DNA of 38,304 nucleotides. It comes from Pseudomonadota bacterium. GTDB lineage: Bacteria > Pseudomonadota > Gammaproteobacteria > Burkholderiales > Nitrosomonadaceae. Position 1 is the first letter of the stretch; each line of letters starts with the position of its first letter. The notes below the pieces were generated by a model, which ran no database searches, was not told the DNA's origin, and was given only the letters and a program-made list of their open reading frames with translations. The translations under genes were made by a program, and so were the position numbers. Of this stretch, positions 6,303 through 15,950 are shown piece after piece. The stretch is taken from assembly GCA_018241205.1 (NCBI GenBank), contig JAFEEI010000014.1:1-38304 (forward strand). Reading direction: 5' to 3'.

Positions 6303-8516
6303 CTACCGTGTTCTATTTTCATAAGTATCCAGCGTATCGTAAGTCAGAATTTCACGAAGTTTCACATTACCCTCAATCTCATTTCGGCTGCGCCAGGCAG
6401 GACGTAATTGCTGTTTTGCGGCTAGTTCTAATGGGTTATACGTTTCAAAAAATGGGGGTTGTGTTGCATTACCGTAGGTCATCAGTACTTGTGCACGTAC
6501 CGGTTTGGAAAATTCAATGACTGCAATAAAAGAGTCTCCATAAGATGATTTTAATTTTCCATCGGCATCCGGTTCGTAGACAATTTCTCTGAAAACCCCC
6601 AAGTCCGTATCAGCGCCATTACCCGGCAAATCGGATCCGTCACGACGCAAGCGGGCGATTTCACCCCAGGTAATATCAAGTCTTCCTGTCTCGGCAAGTA
6701 ATTGAGCGATGGCTTCGCGTAACGCATTCAATGCAAGCGGCTTATCGGCCAGACCATGTGGTGTAATCAGCGGTTCTGAAGAATCAAATGGCTGTGAGTA
6801 AAAAAGACCGCCCAGTAACTGATCGGGGGTAAATACATAATCGGGGTTTGCCCTGATTGCTTTGGCGATGGTGGCTTCAACCCATTTCTCGAACCAGAGA
6901 CTGAAAAGCCTTGCCCCGCGGCTTTCCGCCAGAAATTGGCGATCCCATCGATGCCATATTGCCGCAGCCTGATGCACGAGTGGGTCGTTGCTGGCGGGCG
7001 CGATGGATAACAAATCATCCAACAATTGATCCGCTGCCAGCGAGTGGGTCGAATGCTTGGCGGCGATCAGCTCTGCAAAACTCATTCGTGACCGGGACGC
7101 TAGCATTCGCAGGCTTTGCAATTCACGATTATTGGTGACATCGGCAATCATATTTTCCGGGTACTGATTCTTCTCAAGAATGGGCAAGGTCATATACCAT
7201 GGCGCGCCATTACTATTCTGCAACCAACCGGAATGTGGATTCACGGCCTTGGGCAAATCCTGGTAGTGATGCATGTCCTTCCAGATCAACCGGGAATCAT
7301 CGCCAATCACGGGTTTTCGCCAAAAAGCCGTATCGCCGGTCGCGCGCTGCGGAATCATGCCGTTATACGCCAGCAGAATATGCTTGTTCACATCAGCATA
7401 AATCACATTGAATAAAGGCAAATGACCGCCCGCCAGGATTTCCTGGAATCTCACCAAATCGGTCGCACGCCCCATTTCCCACCATTGTTGATTCATCCCT
7501 GCCAATTGCTGCGTTGCAAGTAATGCCAGACGAATCGACAGCATTTCTCCTGCATGCTCGATCACAGGCCCCTGCGCCGCACGGCGAATAGTCAAGACTT
7601 CACTCTCCATACCACCATCGTCCCGGCGAATCAATATAATTTCGCTGCTCACCTCGAAAGCATTTACTTCACCATCGAGCCAGTAACCCTCATTCAAATG
7701 ATCACCCGCCAACCTCAGCCGGTATAAATCACAACCATCCATGGGATTCACCGTATGCGTCCAACCCAGATAATCGTTGAATGCGATTTGTAACACGGGA
7801 GATCCAACCAAAGCTGCACCATAGAGATTCACATCGGGCAACAGAATATGTGTTTCAAATAGCGTTTCCATACCGTGCCAGCTTAGATGGGGGTTGGCAA
7901 GCAGCATCGTATTGCCACTGCTGGAAAACTTGGCACCCAGCGCCCAGCCGTTTGAGCCTGCCAGTTGATGATTGAAATTCAAGCCCGGCAACACGGCGCC
8001 GCATTCCGAAATGGCAGCGACAAAAATAGTCATTACTCGCGTGGTATGTGCAATGATATCTTGCGGTATAACCGGCAGTATGGCTTTAACCTGATCGGAA
8101 ACCGCCTCCGGATGGCGCTGCGCAAAATCGTTGATACCTGCTGCAAACGCCACCAAATTGTTTTTAAACCCAGCTTCCTGCTGCTGATACCACCGCTCAG
8201 CTAAAGCTGGAATACCGAGCAAACGAACCGAGCGATCAGCAGCCAGATAATCTTCACCAAAGTATTCGGCACCGCGTCCCCGCGCCATCGCATACAGTTT
8301 GAGCAGTAAATCGGCGTGGCTGCGCATCTGCGCCCAGCCAAACGCATAAAAAGCATCGCTGTCGTGAACTGCAACGATGTGCGGAACACCCCAGGAATCC
8401 CACAAAATTTCGGGATTTCCGTGCTTGACCGGTAATGGTCCGGCTGTTTGGCACGCATTCAGCACCAAAACAGATAACAGTGCACAACCGGCAAAAAAAG
8501 ATTTCATCAATTTCAT
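6303..8516 (-). CDS. Penicillin-acylase-family NTN hydrolase, PvdQ-like acylase, probable lipoprotein
   Basis: An amidase of the penicillin acylase family, about 737 residues from the ATG at 8516 (8507 is an alternative with better-spaced GGA). These enzymes are made as precursors that cut themselves before a serine, which becomes the catalytic N-terminus of the beta chain. That site is visible as GSNGWALG, with Ser at about residue 188, followed by the conserved LLANPHLSW. The N-terminus is a hydrophobic segment ending LVLNAC, a good lipobox, so the enzyme is probably anchored in the periplasm. In Pseudomonas the relative PvdQ removes the fatty-acid tail from the pyoverdine precursor. Its place here, 7 nt after a fatty acyl ligase and in a siderophore operon, supports the same job. 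Acyl-homoserine-lactone cleavage is an alternative. Confidence 0.85.
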   Translation of the reverse strand: MKLMKSFFAGCALLSVLVLNACQTAGPLPVKHGNPEILWDSWGVPHIVAVHDSDAFYAFGWAQMRSHADLLLKLYAMARGRGAEYFGEDYLAADRSVRLLGIPALAERWYQQQEAGFKNNLVAFAAGINDFAQRHPEAVSDQVKAILPVIPQDIIAHTTRVMTIFVAAISECGAVLPGLNFNHQLAGSNGWALGAKFSSSGNTMLLANPHLSWHGMETLFETHILLPDVNLYGAALVGSPVLQIAFNDYLGWTHTVNPMDGCDLYRLRLAGDHLNEGYWLDGEVNAFEVSSEIILIRRDDGGMESEVLTIRRAAQGPVIEHAGEMLSIRLALLATQQLAGMNQQWWEMGRATDLVRFQEILAGGHLPLFNVIYADVNKHILLAYNGMIPQRATGDTAFWRKPVIGDDSRLIWKDMHHYQDLPKAVNPHSGWLQNSNGAPWYMTLPILEKNQYPENMIADVTNNRELQSLRMLASRSRMSFAELIAAKHSTHSLAADQLLDDLLSIAPASNDPLVHQAAAIWHRWDRQFLAESRGARLFSLWFEKWVEATIAKAIRANPDYVFTPDQLLGGLFYSQPFDSSEPLITPHGLADKPLALNALREAIAQLLAETGRLDITWGEIARLRRDGSDLPGNGADTDLGVFREIVYEPDADGKLKSSYGDSFIAVIEFSKPVRAQVLMTYGNATQPPFFETYNPLELAAKQQLRPAWRSRNEIEGNVKLREILTYDTLDTYENRTR

Positions 8517-8523
8517 TCCGGGT

Positions 8524-10152
8524 TTAACGATGAACAACTCCATGTTCGCAACGTAATGCTTTTTTATCGACCTTGCCGACGCTGGTTTTGGCAATGCACT
8601 CGACCTGCTTGAACTGAGTCAGCAGTGCATGTTTGGAAATCACGCCTTGCGAAACCAATGAACGAATTTGTTGCTGCGCCGCAGATTCATCAAATACTGC
8701 CGGATCCACCGCCAGCAAAGCCAGCGGTCTTTCCCCCCAGCGTGAATCCGGTATTCCGATCACCGCAACTTCCCTGACACCGGCAACGGAAACCAGGGCA
8801 TTTTCCACTTCCAGCGACGATACCCACTCCCCTGCCACCTTGATCACATCCTTGAGTCGATCGGTAATGCGCAGATAACCATCCGCATTCATCACACCGA
8901 TGTCCTGGGTATGCAGATACCCACCCTGCCAAAGGGTCGCGCTGGCTTCGGCATCATTCAGATAGCCTTGCGTCAGCCACGGCGCACGTACTGCAATCTC
9001 ACCGTTGCTGCAACCATCGCGGGCCTGGGGTTGCATCGCGCCATCGACAATCTGCACATCCACCAGTGGAATCGCACGCCCGGCACTGCAGCGTTGCATC
9101 ATCGACACATCTTCATCCGTTCGCGGAGCATTGTCCGACTCCTCGATCGCTTGCGCCAGCGTCAGAATCGGTGCGGTTTCGGATAACCCGTAACCGGCGA
9201 AACAATCAATTCCCATATCCAATGCTTGCCCGGCCAAAGCTTGCGGCAGCGCCGAACCGCCTACCACCACTTTCCAGCCGCGCAAATCGGCACCAGCCAC
9301 TTGCGCCGCCGCTAGGATCATTTTCAATAACGTCGGTACGCAATGCGAGAAGGTCACGCGTTCCTGAACGATCAACCGCAGCAACGATTCAGCCGTGTAG
9401 CGGCCCGGATAAACCTGTTTGATGCCCAGTAACGTGGCAATGTAGGGAATCCCCCAGGCGTGTACATGAAACATCGGCGTCAGCGGCATATACACATCGC
9501 CAGCGTGAAATCGTTGCTGCCTTGCCGGCACCGCTAGCGCCATACCTGCCGCCAGGGTATGCAGCATCAACTGTCTGTGGGTATAAAAAACGCCCTTGGG
9601 CAACCCGGTCGTCCCGGTGGTATAAAAAACCGTCGCACGCGTGTTTTCGTCAAAATCGGCAAAACCGAAATGATCAGGCCGGTCCTTCAACCAGGCCTCG
9701 TACTCGTCATCCAAGTTCAGCGAAGTGGACGGTAATGCATCACCATCGCTCAGCACGATGATTTTCCGTATTCCCGTCAATTGCTGCCGAATGCCTTCGA
9801 TGACCGGCATAAAATCGGCATGCAGCAATAGCAGAGTGGCTTGCGAATGATTCAGGGTGTAAACGATCTGTGCCGGCGTCAACCGGCTGTTGACGGTCAT
9901 CATGACGGCTCCGTACATCGGAATCGCAAAATAACATTCAAAATAGCGATGACTATCGTGATCCATCACCGCAACGACATCGCCGCGTTTGATACCCGAC
10001 GCCGCCATCGCAGCAGCAAACCGATTGATGCGTGCATAAGTCTGGCGATAATTCGAGCGATACTGTTCACGATAAATGATTGGCCGGTCTGCCGCATTAG
10101 CCAATGGCGTATGCCAGATCTGCTTGAGAAGCAATGGATAATTTGAAGTCAT
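8524..10152 (-). CDS. Fatty acyl-AMP/CoA ligase
   Basis: A 542-residue member of the ANL adenylating-enzyme family. The P-loop reads FYTTGTTGLPKGVFYTHRQ. Other core motifs are GYGLSET, the hinge DRLKDVIKVAGEWVSSLEVE and the C-terminal lysine in KTSVGKVDKKAL. It activates a carboxylic acid with ATP to an acyl-adenylate and then probably transfers it to CoA or a carrier protein. The overall sequence looks like medium- to long-chain fatty acid ligases rather than an amino-acid-activating NRPS domain. No carrier domain is fused to it. Directly upstream of the acylase gene, it is a good candidate for supplying the fatty acyl starter of a lipidated siderophore precursor, but a role in general fatty-acid use cannot be excluded. 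The start at 10152 has only a weak ribosome site. Confidence 0.8.
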   Translation of the reverse strand: MTSNYPLLLKQIWHTPLANAADRPIIYREQYRSNYRQTYARINRFAAAMAASGIKRGDVVAVMDHDSHRYFECYFAIPMYGAVMMTVNSRLTPAQIVYTLNHSQATLLLLHADFMPVIEGIRQQLTGIRKIIVLSDGDALPSTSLNLDDEYEAWLKDRPDHFGFADFDENTRATVFYTTGTTGLPKGVFYTHRQLMLHTLAAGMALAVPARQQRFHAGDVYMPLTPMFHVHAWGIPYIATLLGIKQVYPGRYTAESLLRLIVQERVTFSHCVPTLLKMILAAAQVAGADLRGWKVVVGGSALPQALAGQALDMGIDCFAGYGLSETAPILTLAQAIEESDNAPRTDEDVSMMQRCSAGRAIPLVDVQIVDGAMQPQARDGCSNGEIAVRAPWLTQGYLNDAEASATLWQGGYLHTQDIGVMNADGYLRITDRLKDVIKVAGEWVSSLEVENALVSVAGVREVAVIGIPDSRWGERPLALLAVDPAVFDESAAQQQIRSLVSQGVISKHALLTQFKQVECIAKTSVGKVDKKALRCEHGVVHR

Positions 10153-10185
10153 TTGCAGAAATAATCCGGTAAAAATGTGCGTCGA

Positions 10186-13100
10186 TCAGAGTACTTCCCC
10201 GGCGCGCGTTGAAACCTTCATGCGTTCCGATATTTCCCGCAATACCACGCAACTGACGGGCACCAGCACCAAAGTGACCAGCACCGAAAACAGGATGCCG
10301 AATGCCAGTGTCACCGCCATCGGCAGAATTTTCTCCGCATCCGAGCTTTGCACATTGATGAACGGCAGCAGTCCGACAAAAGTGGTCGTGCTGGTCAGAA
10401 AAATCGCGCGGAAGCGGGCCTTGCAAGCCCGGATCACGGTTTGATAGCGGGTGAAATTCTCCTGTGCCGCTTTATTGATTTGGGCCACCAGTATCAGACT
10501 GTCGTTGATCACGATTCCGCCGACGGCAAACAAGGCCACATAAGACTCCAGCGATAAAGGTATGGCCAGTAACAGATGCCCCAATATCGCGCCGATGAAA
10601 CCGAAGGGAATCGCCAGCATGATCATCAACGGTTGCAGATAAGACCGCAACGGAATCGCCAGCAGTGCATAGATGCCCAATAGCGCAAACATTCCATAAC
10701 GCCACAGATCGGACATGGTGGCTTCCTGTTTCTGGCGGGCTTGCCCCGATTCGATCTTGATTCCCGGAAACTGCGCTTCCAATCCGGGAATCACATGAGC
10801 GCGCAAATCGGCAAGAATAGTTTCAATACTGGCTTGTTCCTTATACACTTCTGCGCTGATCAATTGAACCCGCTCGCGATTCTGCCGGATGATGCTGGCA
10901 AAACCCGGCATCAACTCAGCTTCCGCCACCGCAGCGAATGGCGCGCTATCGCCATTGGGTAGCCGGATCGGCAAGCGGTAAATATCATCCAGTGAGCGGC
11001 GCTGCTGCGCAGGTAAGCGAACGATGACACGAACCTCGTCACGATCCAGAAAGAATCGCTGCACTTCCAACCCGAGAAAACCATTGCGTACCTGTTCCCC
11101 TAGGTCATGCATGGTCAAACCCTGTGTTACCGCTTCCGGTTTGAGCTTGAGATGCAATTCGGGTTTACCCATCTGCATCGCACCGGTGACACTATGTACG
11201 CCCGTGTATGCAGCCAGCCTGGTCTTGAGTATTTCACTCACAACACTTTGTTGCCCGATATCCTGAGCAACCAGCTTCAATTCGATGGCCTTGGCCGATT
11301 GCGTCGCAGTGACCCCCAGATTTCTTGGCCAGAAAGTTTGGAACGACAGCGTTGTACCGGCTGGTAGTTCGCCCAAACGTTCTTCCCATTGCTGCTTTAT
11401 GCTGTCCATGCGCGAGCGGATCCGCTCATCAATGGCGATTTCAATATCCACAAACGCGGCGTTATCCTCGCTAACGGATATGATGTGCTGAAAGCTATCC
11501 TGCAACTTATCCGCCACACCCAATCCGAGCTCTGCATTCAACTCTGCGCGAATATCATTGGCAATCCGTTCCAGGCGCAACACATGCGCATTGACTTCCT
11601 CGAACGGTGTGCCTGGAACAAACTGCAGAATAGCGAACAGATAATAATCGTTAACCGGCGCATCCATAACGCTTTGAATCCGCCCGGATGAAACGAGTGC
11701 AACCGCCACCAGCAAAATCATCGCAAACATCGATAACGTTATGTAACGAAAATACAACAGTCGCTTCAGTACCGGTATGTACACGCTATTGACAAACCAT
11801 TGCAGTGCCGCATCCACCTTGGCTCTGGCTTGTTCGAATGCGGCCCCGATTTTGTTCTGTGTCGATGCCGGACGATCATACGACGACAAATGAGAAGGCA
11901 GAATGAATAACGCCTCCAGCATCGAGAATGCCAATGTCAGAATCACCACGGCAGAAACGTTGTACATCAAGTGACCGCTGAGTCCCGGCAGGAACAGACC
12001 GGGCACGAAAGCTATCATGGTGGACAGCACCATCATGACAATCAGCGGTGCCACTTCCAGCGTGCCGCTGATGGCGCCGGCTAATCCCGGATTGCCCTGT
12101 TCCTGATGGGTATAAATATTTTCTCCGACGACGATGGCATCGTCGGCCAGAACGCCAATGATCAGAATCAGTGCGGAAATCGAGTAGGTATTCAACGAAA
12201 TGCCCAACATCGGCATCATCCATAATGCGCCGAACAACGACACCAGGATACCGCTGCTGACCCAAAGCGCAAGGCGGAAGCGCAGCGTGAACATCAGTAC
12301 CAGAAAAACCAGGAAAAAGCCTGAAATGGCATTTTCCTTCAGCATGTACATGTTTTCCGCATAATATCTCGACCAATCGTCCCATATCGAAATACCGACA
12401 CCGGCCGGCAGTTCGGCGCGAAACCGATCGACTACTGCATTGACCGCTTCCACCGATGTCGAAATCCGGTCCTTGGACATCACGAAGATCTGCACGGCCG
12501 GCTTGCCATCGATCCTGGCCCGCATATCCTTATCATTGACTGTCTCTCGAATCCGTGCCACATCACCCAGTAACAAGCGCGCGCCATCGGCACCCGATCG
12601 CAAGCTGATCGCTGCATAATCCGCCACAGTCATGGCTTGGTGTTTGCTTCTCAACAGCAATTTGCCGTCCGGTTTCTTGAGTTCCCCGGCCGGTATGTTT
12701 TGCGAGGTTGCCTGAATCGCCGCCGCAATCTCCTCAAAACTCAAATCGTACCGGCGCAACTCGGATTCCGTAACTTCAATCGAGATTTCATAGGGAATCT
12801 CAGGCCAGGGTGTTAATTTCCCGATATCCGGATGCCGGCTCAACATGGCTTGCAACCGGTCACGCTGACGCATCAAGGTGAGCAGGTCGACATCGCCGTG
12901 TACCATCACGGTCACTGCGGTGGTGCCGGTTTTTAATTCCGTGATCTTCAGTTTCTCGGCTTCTTTTGGAAAAACCGTGATGCGATCCATTCGAGCCTGC
13001 ACATTGGCCTGAAAACGCGCCGCATCGATTTTCGGATCGAACTCGACGATGACTTCGCATTGTGCCTGATGAGCGGTTGCATTGATTTGCCGGATACCTT

Positions 13101-13323
13101 CCAGATCATGCATCGCAGTTTCAATCGGAATACACAATGCACGTTCCACTTCCGCCGGACCGGCACCCGGATATTCGATCTCGATTTGCAACTGATTTTG
13201 CGGTGCCGGAGGGATGGTATAACGTTTGGCGATGGTCAATCCCAGGATTCCGCCGGCAATGATGAGCAGCATTAAAAAATTTGCCGCAATCGGATTCCTG
13301 GCGAACCAGACAATCAGTTTCAT
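10186..13323 (-). CDS. RND-family efflux pump, inner-membrane permease subunit
   Basis: A 1045-residue AcrB-type permease. The N-terminus MKLIVWFARNPIAANFLMLL is the usual first helix. There are two large periplasmic loops, and transmembrane helix 4 carries GVLADDAIVVGENI with the paired aspartates that relay protons (near residue 393). A second helix block (AVGGIVINDSLILVAQI) mirrors it in the C-terminal half. RND pumps take substrates from the periplasm or membrane and, with an adaptor and outer-membrane channel, push them out of the cell using the proton gradient. Its ATG overlaps the adaptor stop codon by 4 nt (ATGA), so the two are translationally coupled. Location within a siderophore operon suggests that the mature siderophore or its lipid by-products are the cargo; that is inference. 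Confidence 0.9.
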   Translation of the reverse strand: MKLIVWFARNPIAANFLMLLIIAGGILGLTIAKRYTIPPAPQNQLQIEIEYPGAGPAEVERALCIPIETAMHDLEGIRQINATAHQAQCEVIVEFDPKIDAARFQANVQARMDRITVFPKEAEKLKITELKTGTTAVTVMVHGDVDLLTLMRQRDRLQAMLSRHPDIGKLTPWPEIPYEISIEVTESELRRYDLSFEEIAAAIQATSQNIPAGELKKPDGKLLLRSKHQAMTVADYAAISLRSGADGARLLLGDVARIRETVNDKDMRARIDGKPAVQIFVMSKDRISTSVEAVNAVVDRFRAELPAGVGISIWDDWSRYYAENMYMLKENAISGFFLVFLVLMFTLRFRLALWVSSGILVSLFGALWMMPMLGISLNTYSISALILIIGVLADDAIVVGENIYTHQEQGNPGLAGAISGTLEVAPLIVMMVLSTMIAFVPGLFLPGLSGHLMYNVSAVVILTLAFSMLEALFILPSHLSSYDRPASTQNKIGAAFEQARAKVDAALQWFVNSVYIPVLKRLLYFRYITLSMFAMILLVAVALVSSGRIQSVMDAPVNDYYLFAILQFVPGTPFEEVNAHVLRLERIANDIRAELNAELGLGVADKLQDSFQHIISVSEDNAAFVDIEIAIDERIRSRMDSIKQQWEERLGELPAGTTLSFQTFWPRNLGVTATQSAKAIELKLVAQDIGQQSVVSEILKTRLAAYTGVHSVTGAMQMGKPELHLKLKPEAVTQGLTMHDLGEQVRNGFLGLEVQRFFLDRDEVRVIVRLPAQQRRSLDDIYRLPIRLPNGDSAPFAAVAEAELMPGFASIIRQNRERVQLISAEVYKEQASIETILADLRAHVIPGLEAQFPGIKIESGQARQKQEATMSDLWRYGMFALLGIYALLAIPLRSYLQPLMIMLAIPFGFIGAILGHLLLAIPLSLESYVALFAVGGIVINDSLILVAQINKAAQENFTRYQTVIRACKARFRAIFLTSTTTFVGLLPFINVQSSDAEKILPMAVTLAFGILFSVLVTLVLVPVSCVVLREISERMKVSTRAGEVL

Positions 13324-14492
13324 GGCCTTTCCTTCGACACTACGGACATACCTTCAACCGGATGCAGCAGGCCGGAAACCATGATCCGCTCACCCGGCGT
13401 CAGACCTTCCTTTACAATGACCTGCTCATGCACCTGTTTCAGAACGGTAACGTGACGCAGGCGCAAACGGTTGTCCTGATCAACTATCGCAATCCGGTCA
13501 TCTTGCAATAATGCACCGGCAGGCAGCGCATACACACCCTCCAGCCAGCGGCCTTCGATACTCGCCTCGACATACAAACCCACCGGCAATATCGAAGCCG
13601 CACGGTCCTGCTCATTCCCGCGCAATCCAAAAGGGTCGCTGACCTGAGCCACAATCATCACCATACCGGTTTTTTCATCGACGGCACCCTCGCTACGCAC
13701 AATCCGGCCTCGCCAGGTTTGTATTTCTCCGCGATAGTTCGCCGACAAAATGACTTCAGCACCTTTGACTGCAGCGGAACGCGATGGCCAGTCCGGCACA
13801 TCGACCCAAGACAATTCCTGAGTGTTGACGGGTAAACGCACTTCCGCCAGATCGCTGCTGTAGATACTGCCCAGCACGTCTCCGGTATTCAGGTACTGCC
13901 CCATCCCGATGGTTTTGGTGCGTACCCGGCCATTGAAGGGCGCGCGTATTTCCGTACGCTGCCGCAACAATCGGGCGTTTTTCAGCTCTTCCTGCTCGGC
14001 GGCAAGTTTTGCCTTTTTTTCTTTTAGTTGCGGAATCCTCAAATTCAGGGGGCTGGGATCGCCTTCGCCCAGTTGCCGCCACTCTTGCCGCGCCTGCTCC
14101 GCCTCGGCTTCCTCGCGCGTCAATTGATATTGCGCTTCCATGACCCTGGCTTGCGCCTGTGCCACGCGCAAATCGTATTCCGCCGGGTCGATGGAAACCA
14201 GCAAATCCCCCTTTCTGAAAAAGCCGCCACTGACAAACGCCGGCGCCACATGGGTGATATTGCCCGAGACCCCCGTTATGACCTCGATTTCGGTTTGCGC
14301 TCTGACACGCCCTCGCGTTTGTACTGTCATTTGTAACCGTTGCGGTTGTGCCGTGATCGTTTGCACCGCTGGCGGTTCAGCAACTTGCGGTTGTTGCTCA
14401 GCCTGTGGCGGCATGCGGACGATGATCATGGCTGCAACGATGCCCGCCATTATTACGAATAAAGCGATGAATAGTTGTTTACGCGCTTTCAT
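13320..14492 (-). CDS. RND efflux periplasmic adaptor (membrane fusion protein)
   Basis: A 390-residue adaptor of the HlyD/AcrA type when started at the ATG at 14492; a TTG two codons earlier could also be read. It has one N-terminal membrane helix (LFIALFVIMAGIVAAMIIV), a biotinyl-lipoyl-like half (GRVRAQTEIEVITGVSGNIT and its partner IRAPFNGRVRTKTIGMGQYL) flanking a coiled-coil hairpin rich in Glu, Gln and Arg, and a C-terminal beta-barrel. It bridges the permease encoded downstream and the outer-membrane channel encoded upstream. The coiled-coil hairpin is fairly short, as in many RND adaptors. Confidence 0.88.
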   Translation of the reverse strand: MKARKQLFIALFVIMAGIVAAMIIVRMPPQAEQQPQVAEPPAVQTITAQPQRLQMTVQTRGRVRAQTEIEVITGVSGNITHVAPAFVSGGFFRKGDLLVSIDPAEYDLRVAQAQARVMEAQYQLTREEAEAEQARQEWRQLGEGDPSPLNLRIPQLKEKKAKLAAEQEELKNARLLRQRTEIRAPFNGRVRTKTIGMGQYLNTGDVLGSIYSSDLAEVRLPVNTQELSWVDVPDWPSRSAAVKGAEVILSANYRGEIQTWRGRIVRSEGAVDEKTGMVMIVAQVSDPFGLRGNEQDRAASILPVGLYVEASIEGRWLEGVYALPAGALLQDDRIAIVDQDNRLRLRHVTVLKQVHEQVIVKEGLTPGERIMVSGLLHPVEGMSVVSKERP

Positions 14493-14540
14493 CAACAAAC
14501 AAAGTTCTGCATATAGGGAAAGATGGTCACATGAGATCGA

Positions 14541-15911
14541 TCAGGCATTACCGCCCAGAGCCAGGTAGAGGTTGATACGGTTACTCAGCAATTGCCGGGT
14601 TACGGAAAGATGCGCCGTCTGTGCATTCAGCATGCTGCGATAGCTGTCCAGCAACGTCAGAATTTCGATGGTACCGTTTCGATACGAGTAAATAGCCAGT
14701 TTCTGGCTGGATCCGGTATGTTCCACCGCTTTGCGCAACGCAACTTCCTGCTGCCGTAACCATTCTTCCGCTGCCAGCGCCTGTTCCACTTCGCGAAAGG
14801 CATTCAATGCCGTATTTTTGTACTGATTCAGGGCTTCCTCGGCTCGCGCCTGATTGCGGAAAATCTCACCTTGGATGCGCCAACCGGTAAACACCGGTTG
14901 CACCAATCCGGCAAGCACATTCCAGGCAGCAGCCCTAGGGTCTATTAATTCGGTCAAATCGACACTACGGCTCCCGCCGGTCGCCGTCAGCGTAATCCGC
15001 GGCAAGCGCAATTTTTGCGCGCTGACTGTCTGCAAATCGGCTACTTGCAGACGCTTGAACGCGGCTATCAGATCGGGCCTGCGTTCCAGCAATTCCGACG
15101 GCAATCCTGCCGGTATCGCGGCCGGTAGTGATGGCAGCTGGGTGATGCTCCATACCTTATCTTCGGGATAATTACCCAGTAAGATTTCCAATCTTTTGGA
15201 AATTTGCTGCACCCGGTTACGCGCCTGTTTCAGTTGCGCCTCGGCATTCGCCAGGTCATTTAAGGCCAGACGCAAATCCAATCCCCGCACCAGACCGCGC
15301 TGAAAGCGCCCGCGCACCAGATCAGCGATCACCCCCCGATCTTTGATCGACTGCTCAATGACGTCCGATTGCAATTCGGCTTCGATCAATTCGAAATAAC
15401 TTTGTGCAACGCGTGCCGCCAGCGACAAGCGGGTTCCCCGAAAATCCGCCTGCACGGCGGTGGCTTCCGTTATAGCCGCCAGATGCGAATCGCGGATTCT
15501 TCCCCACAAATCCACTTCCCAGCTGACACCGAATAGTGCTTCGAAAACGTTGTAGCGGGCGGAACCGAAACCAGCATCGCGGATTTGCACTTCCTGATAA
15601 TCCGCCGAGAAAAAAAGCTGCGGCCAGCGGGGAGACCCGTCAATGCGCGCCTGAGCGGTGGCAGCCTGGATTCTCGCCGCCGCAGCCTTCAACTCGTAGT
15701 TATTTTCCAGTGCGCGATCCACCAGTTGTTTTAGCGTTGCATCTTGAAATGTTTCCACCCAATTCACTGCGACGGATTGCTCCGCGGCATATCCGCTCCA
15801 TTGCTGTGGAATGGCAGCACCGGCATCACCGGCGCGCCGCTCGGGCAACAGGTTGCAGGCACTTATGGCGAACAGAAGCAAGAGGAAGCAAAACAAGTGA
15901 AACGGTTTCAT
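14541..15911 (-). CDS. Outer-membrane efflux channel lipoprotein (NodT/OprM family)
   Basis: A 456-residue outer-membrane factor. The signal peptide ends in AISAC, a lipobox, as in OprM-like proteins. The mature part has the internal twofold repeat of the TolC superfamily: LKQLVDRALENNYELKAAAA and RPDLIAAFKRLQVADLQTVS mark the starts of the two halves, and GVSWEVDLWGRIRD is a family signature. It should form the trimeric channel of the tripartite pump with the two genes that follow. It begins 39 nt after the esterase stop, within the same minus-strand run. Confidence 0.9.
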   Translation of the reverse strand: MKPFHLFCFLLLLFAISACNLLPERRAGDAGAAIPQQWSGYAAEQSVAVNWVETFQDATLKQLVDRALENNYELKAAAARIQAATAQARIDGSPRWPQLFFSADYQEVQIRDAGFGSARYNVFEALFGVSWEVDLWGRIRDSHLAAITEATAVQADFRGTRLSLAARVAQSYFELIEAELQSDVIEQSIKDRGVIADLVRGRFQRGLVRGLDLRLALNDLANAEAQLKQARNRVQQISKRLEILLGNYPEDKVWSITQLPSLPAAIPAGLPSELLERRPDLIAAFKRLQVADLQTVSAQKLRLPRITLTATGGSRSVDLTELIDPRAAAWNVLAGLVQPVFTGWRIQGEIFRNQARAEEALNQYKNTALNAFREVEQALAAEEWLRQQEVALRKAVEHTGSSQKLAIYSYRNGTIEILTLLDSYRSMLNAQTAHLSVTRQLLSNRINLYLALGGNA

Positions 15912-15950
15912 CGTGGAACCGGTATAAATCGCATGCGCACTCCCATATTT

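Noticed and set aside
8524-10152. Reading the acyl ligase as a stand-alone amino-acid-activating NRPS domain
   Set aside because: The hinge motif DRLKDVIKVAGEWVSS and overall sequence match fatty-acid ligases, and there is no carrier domain.
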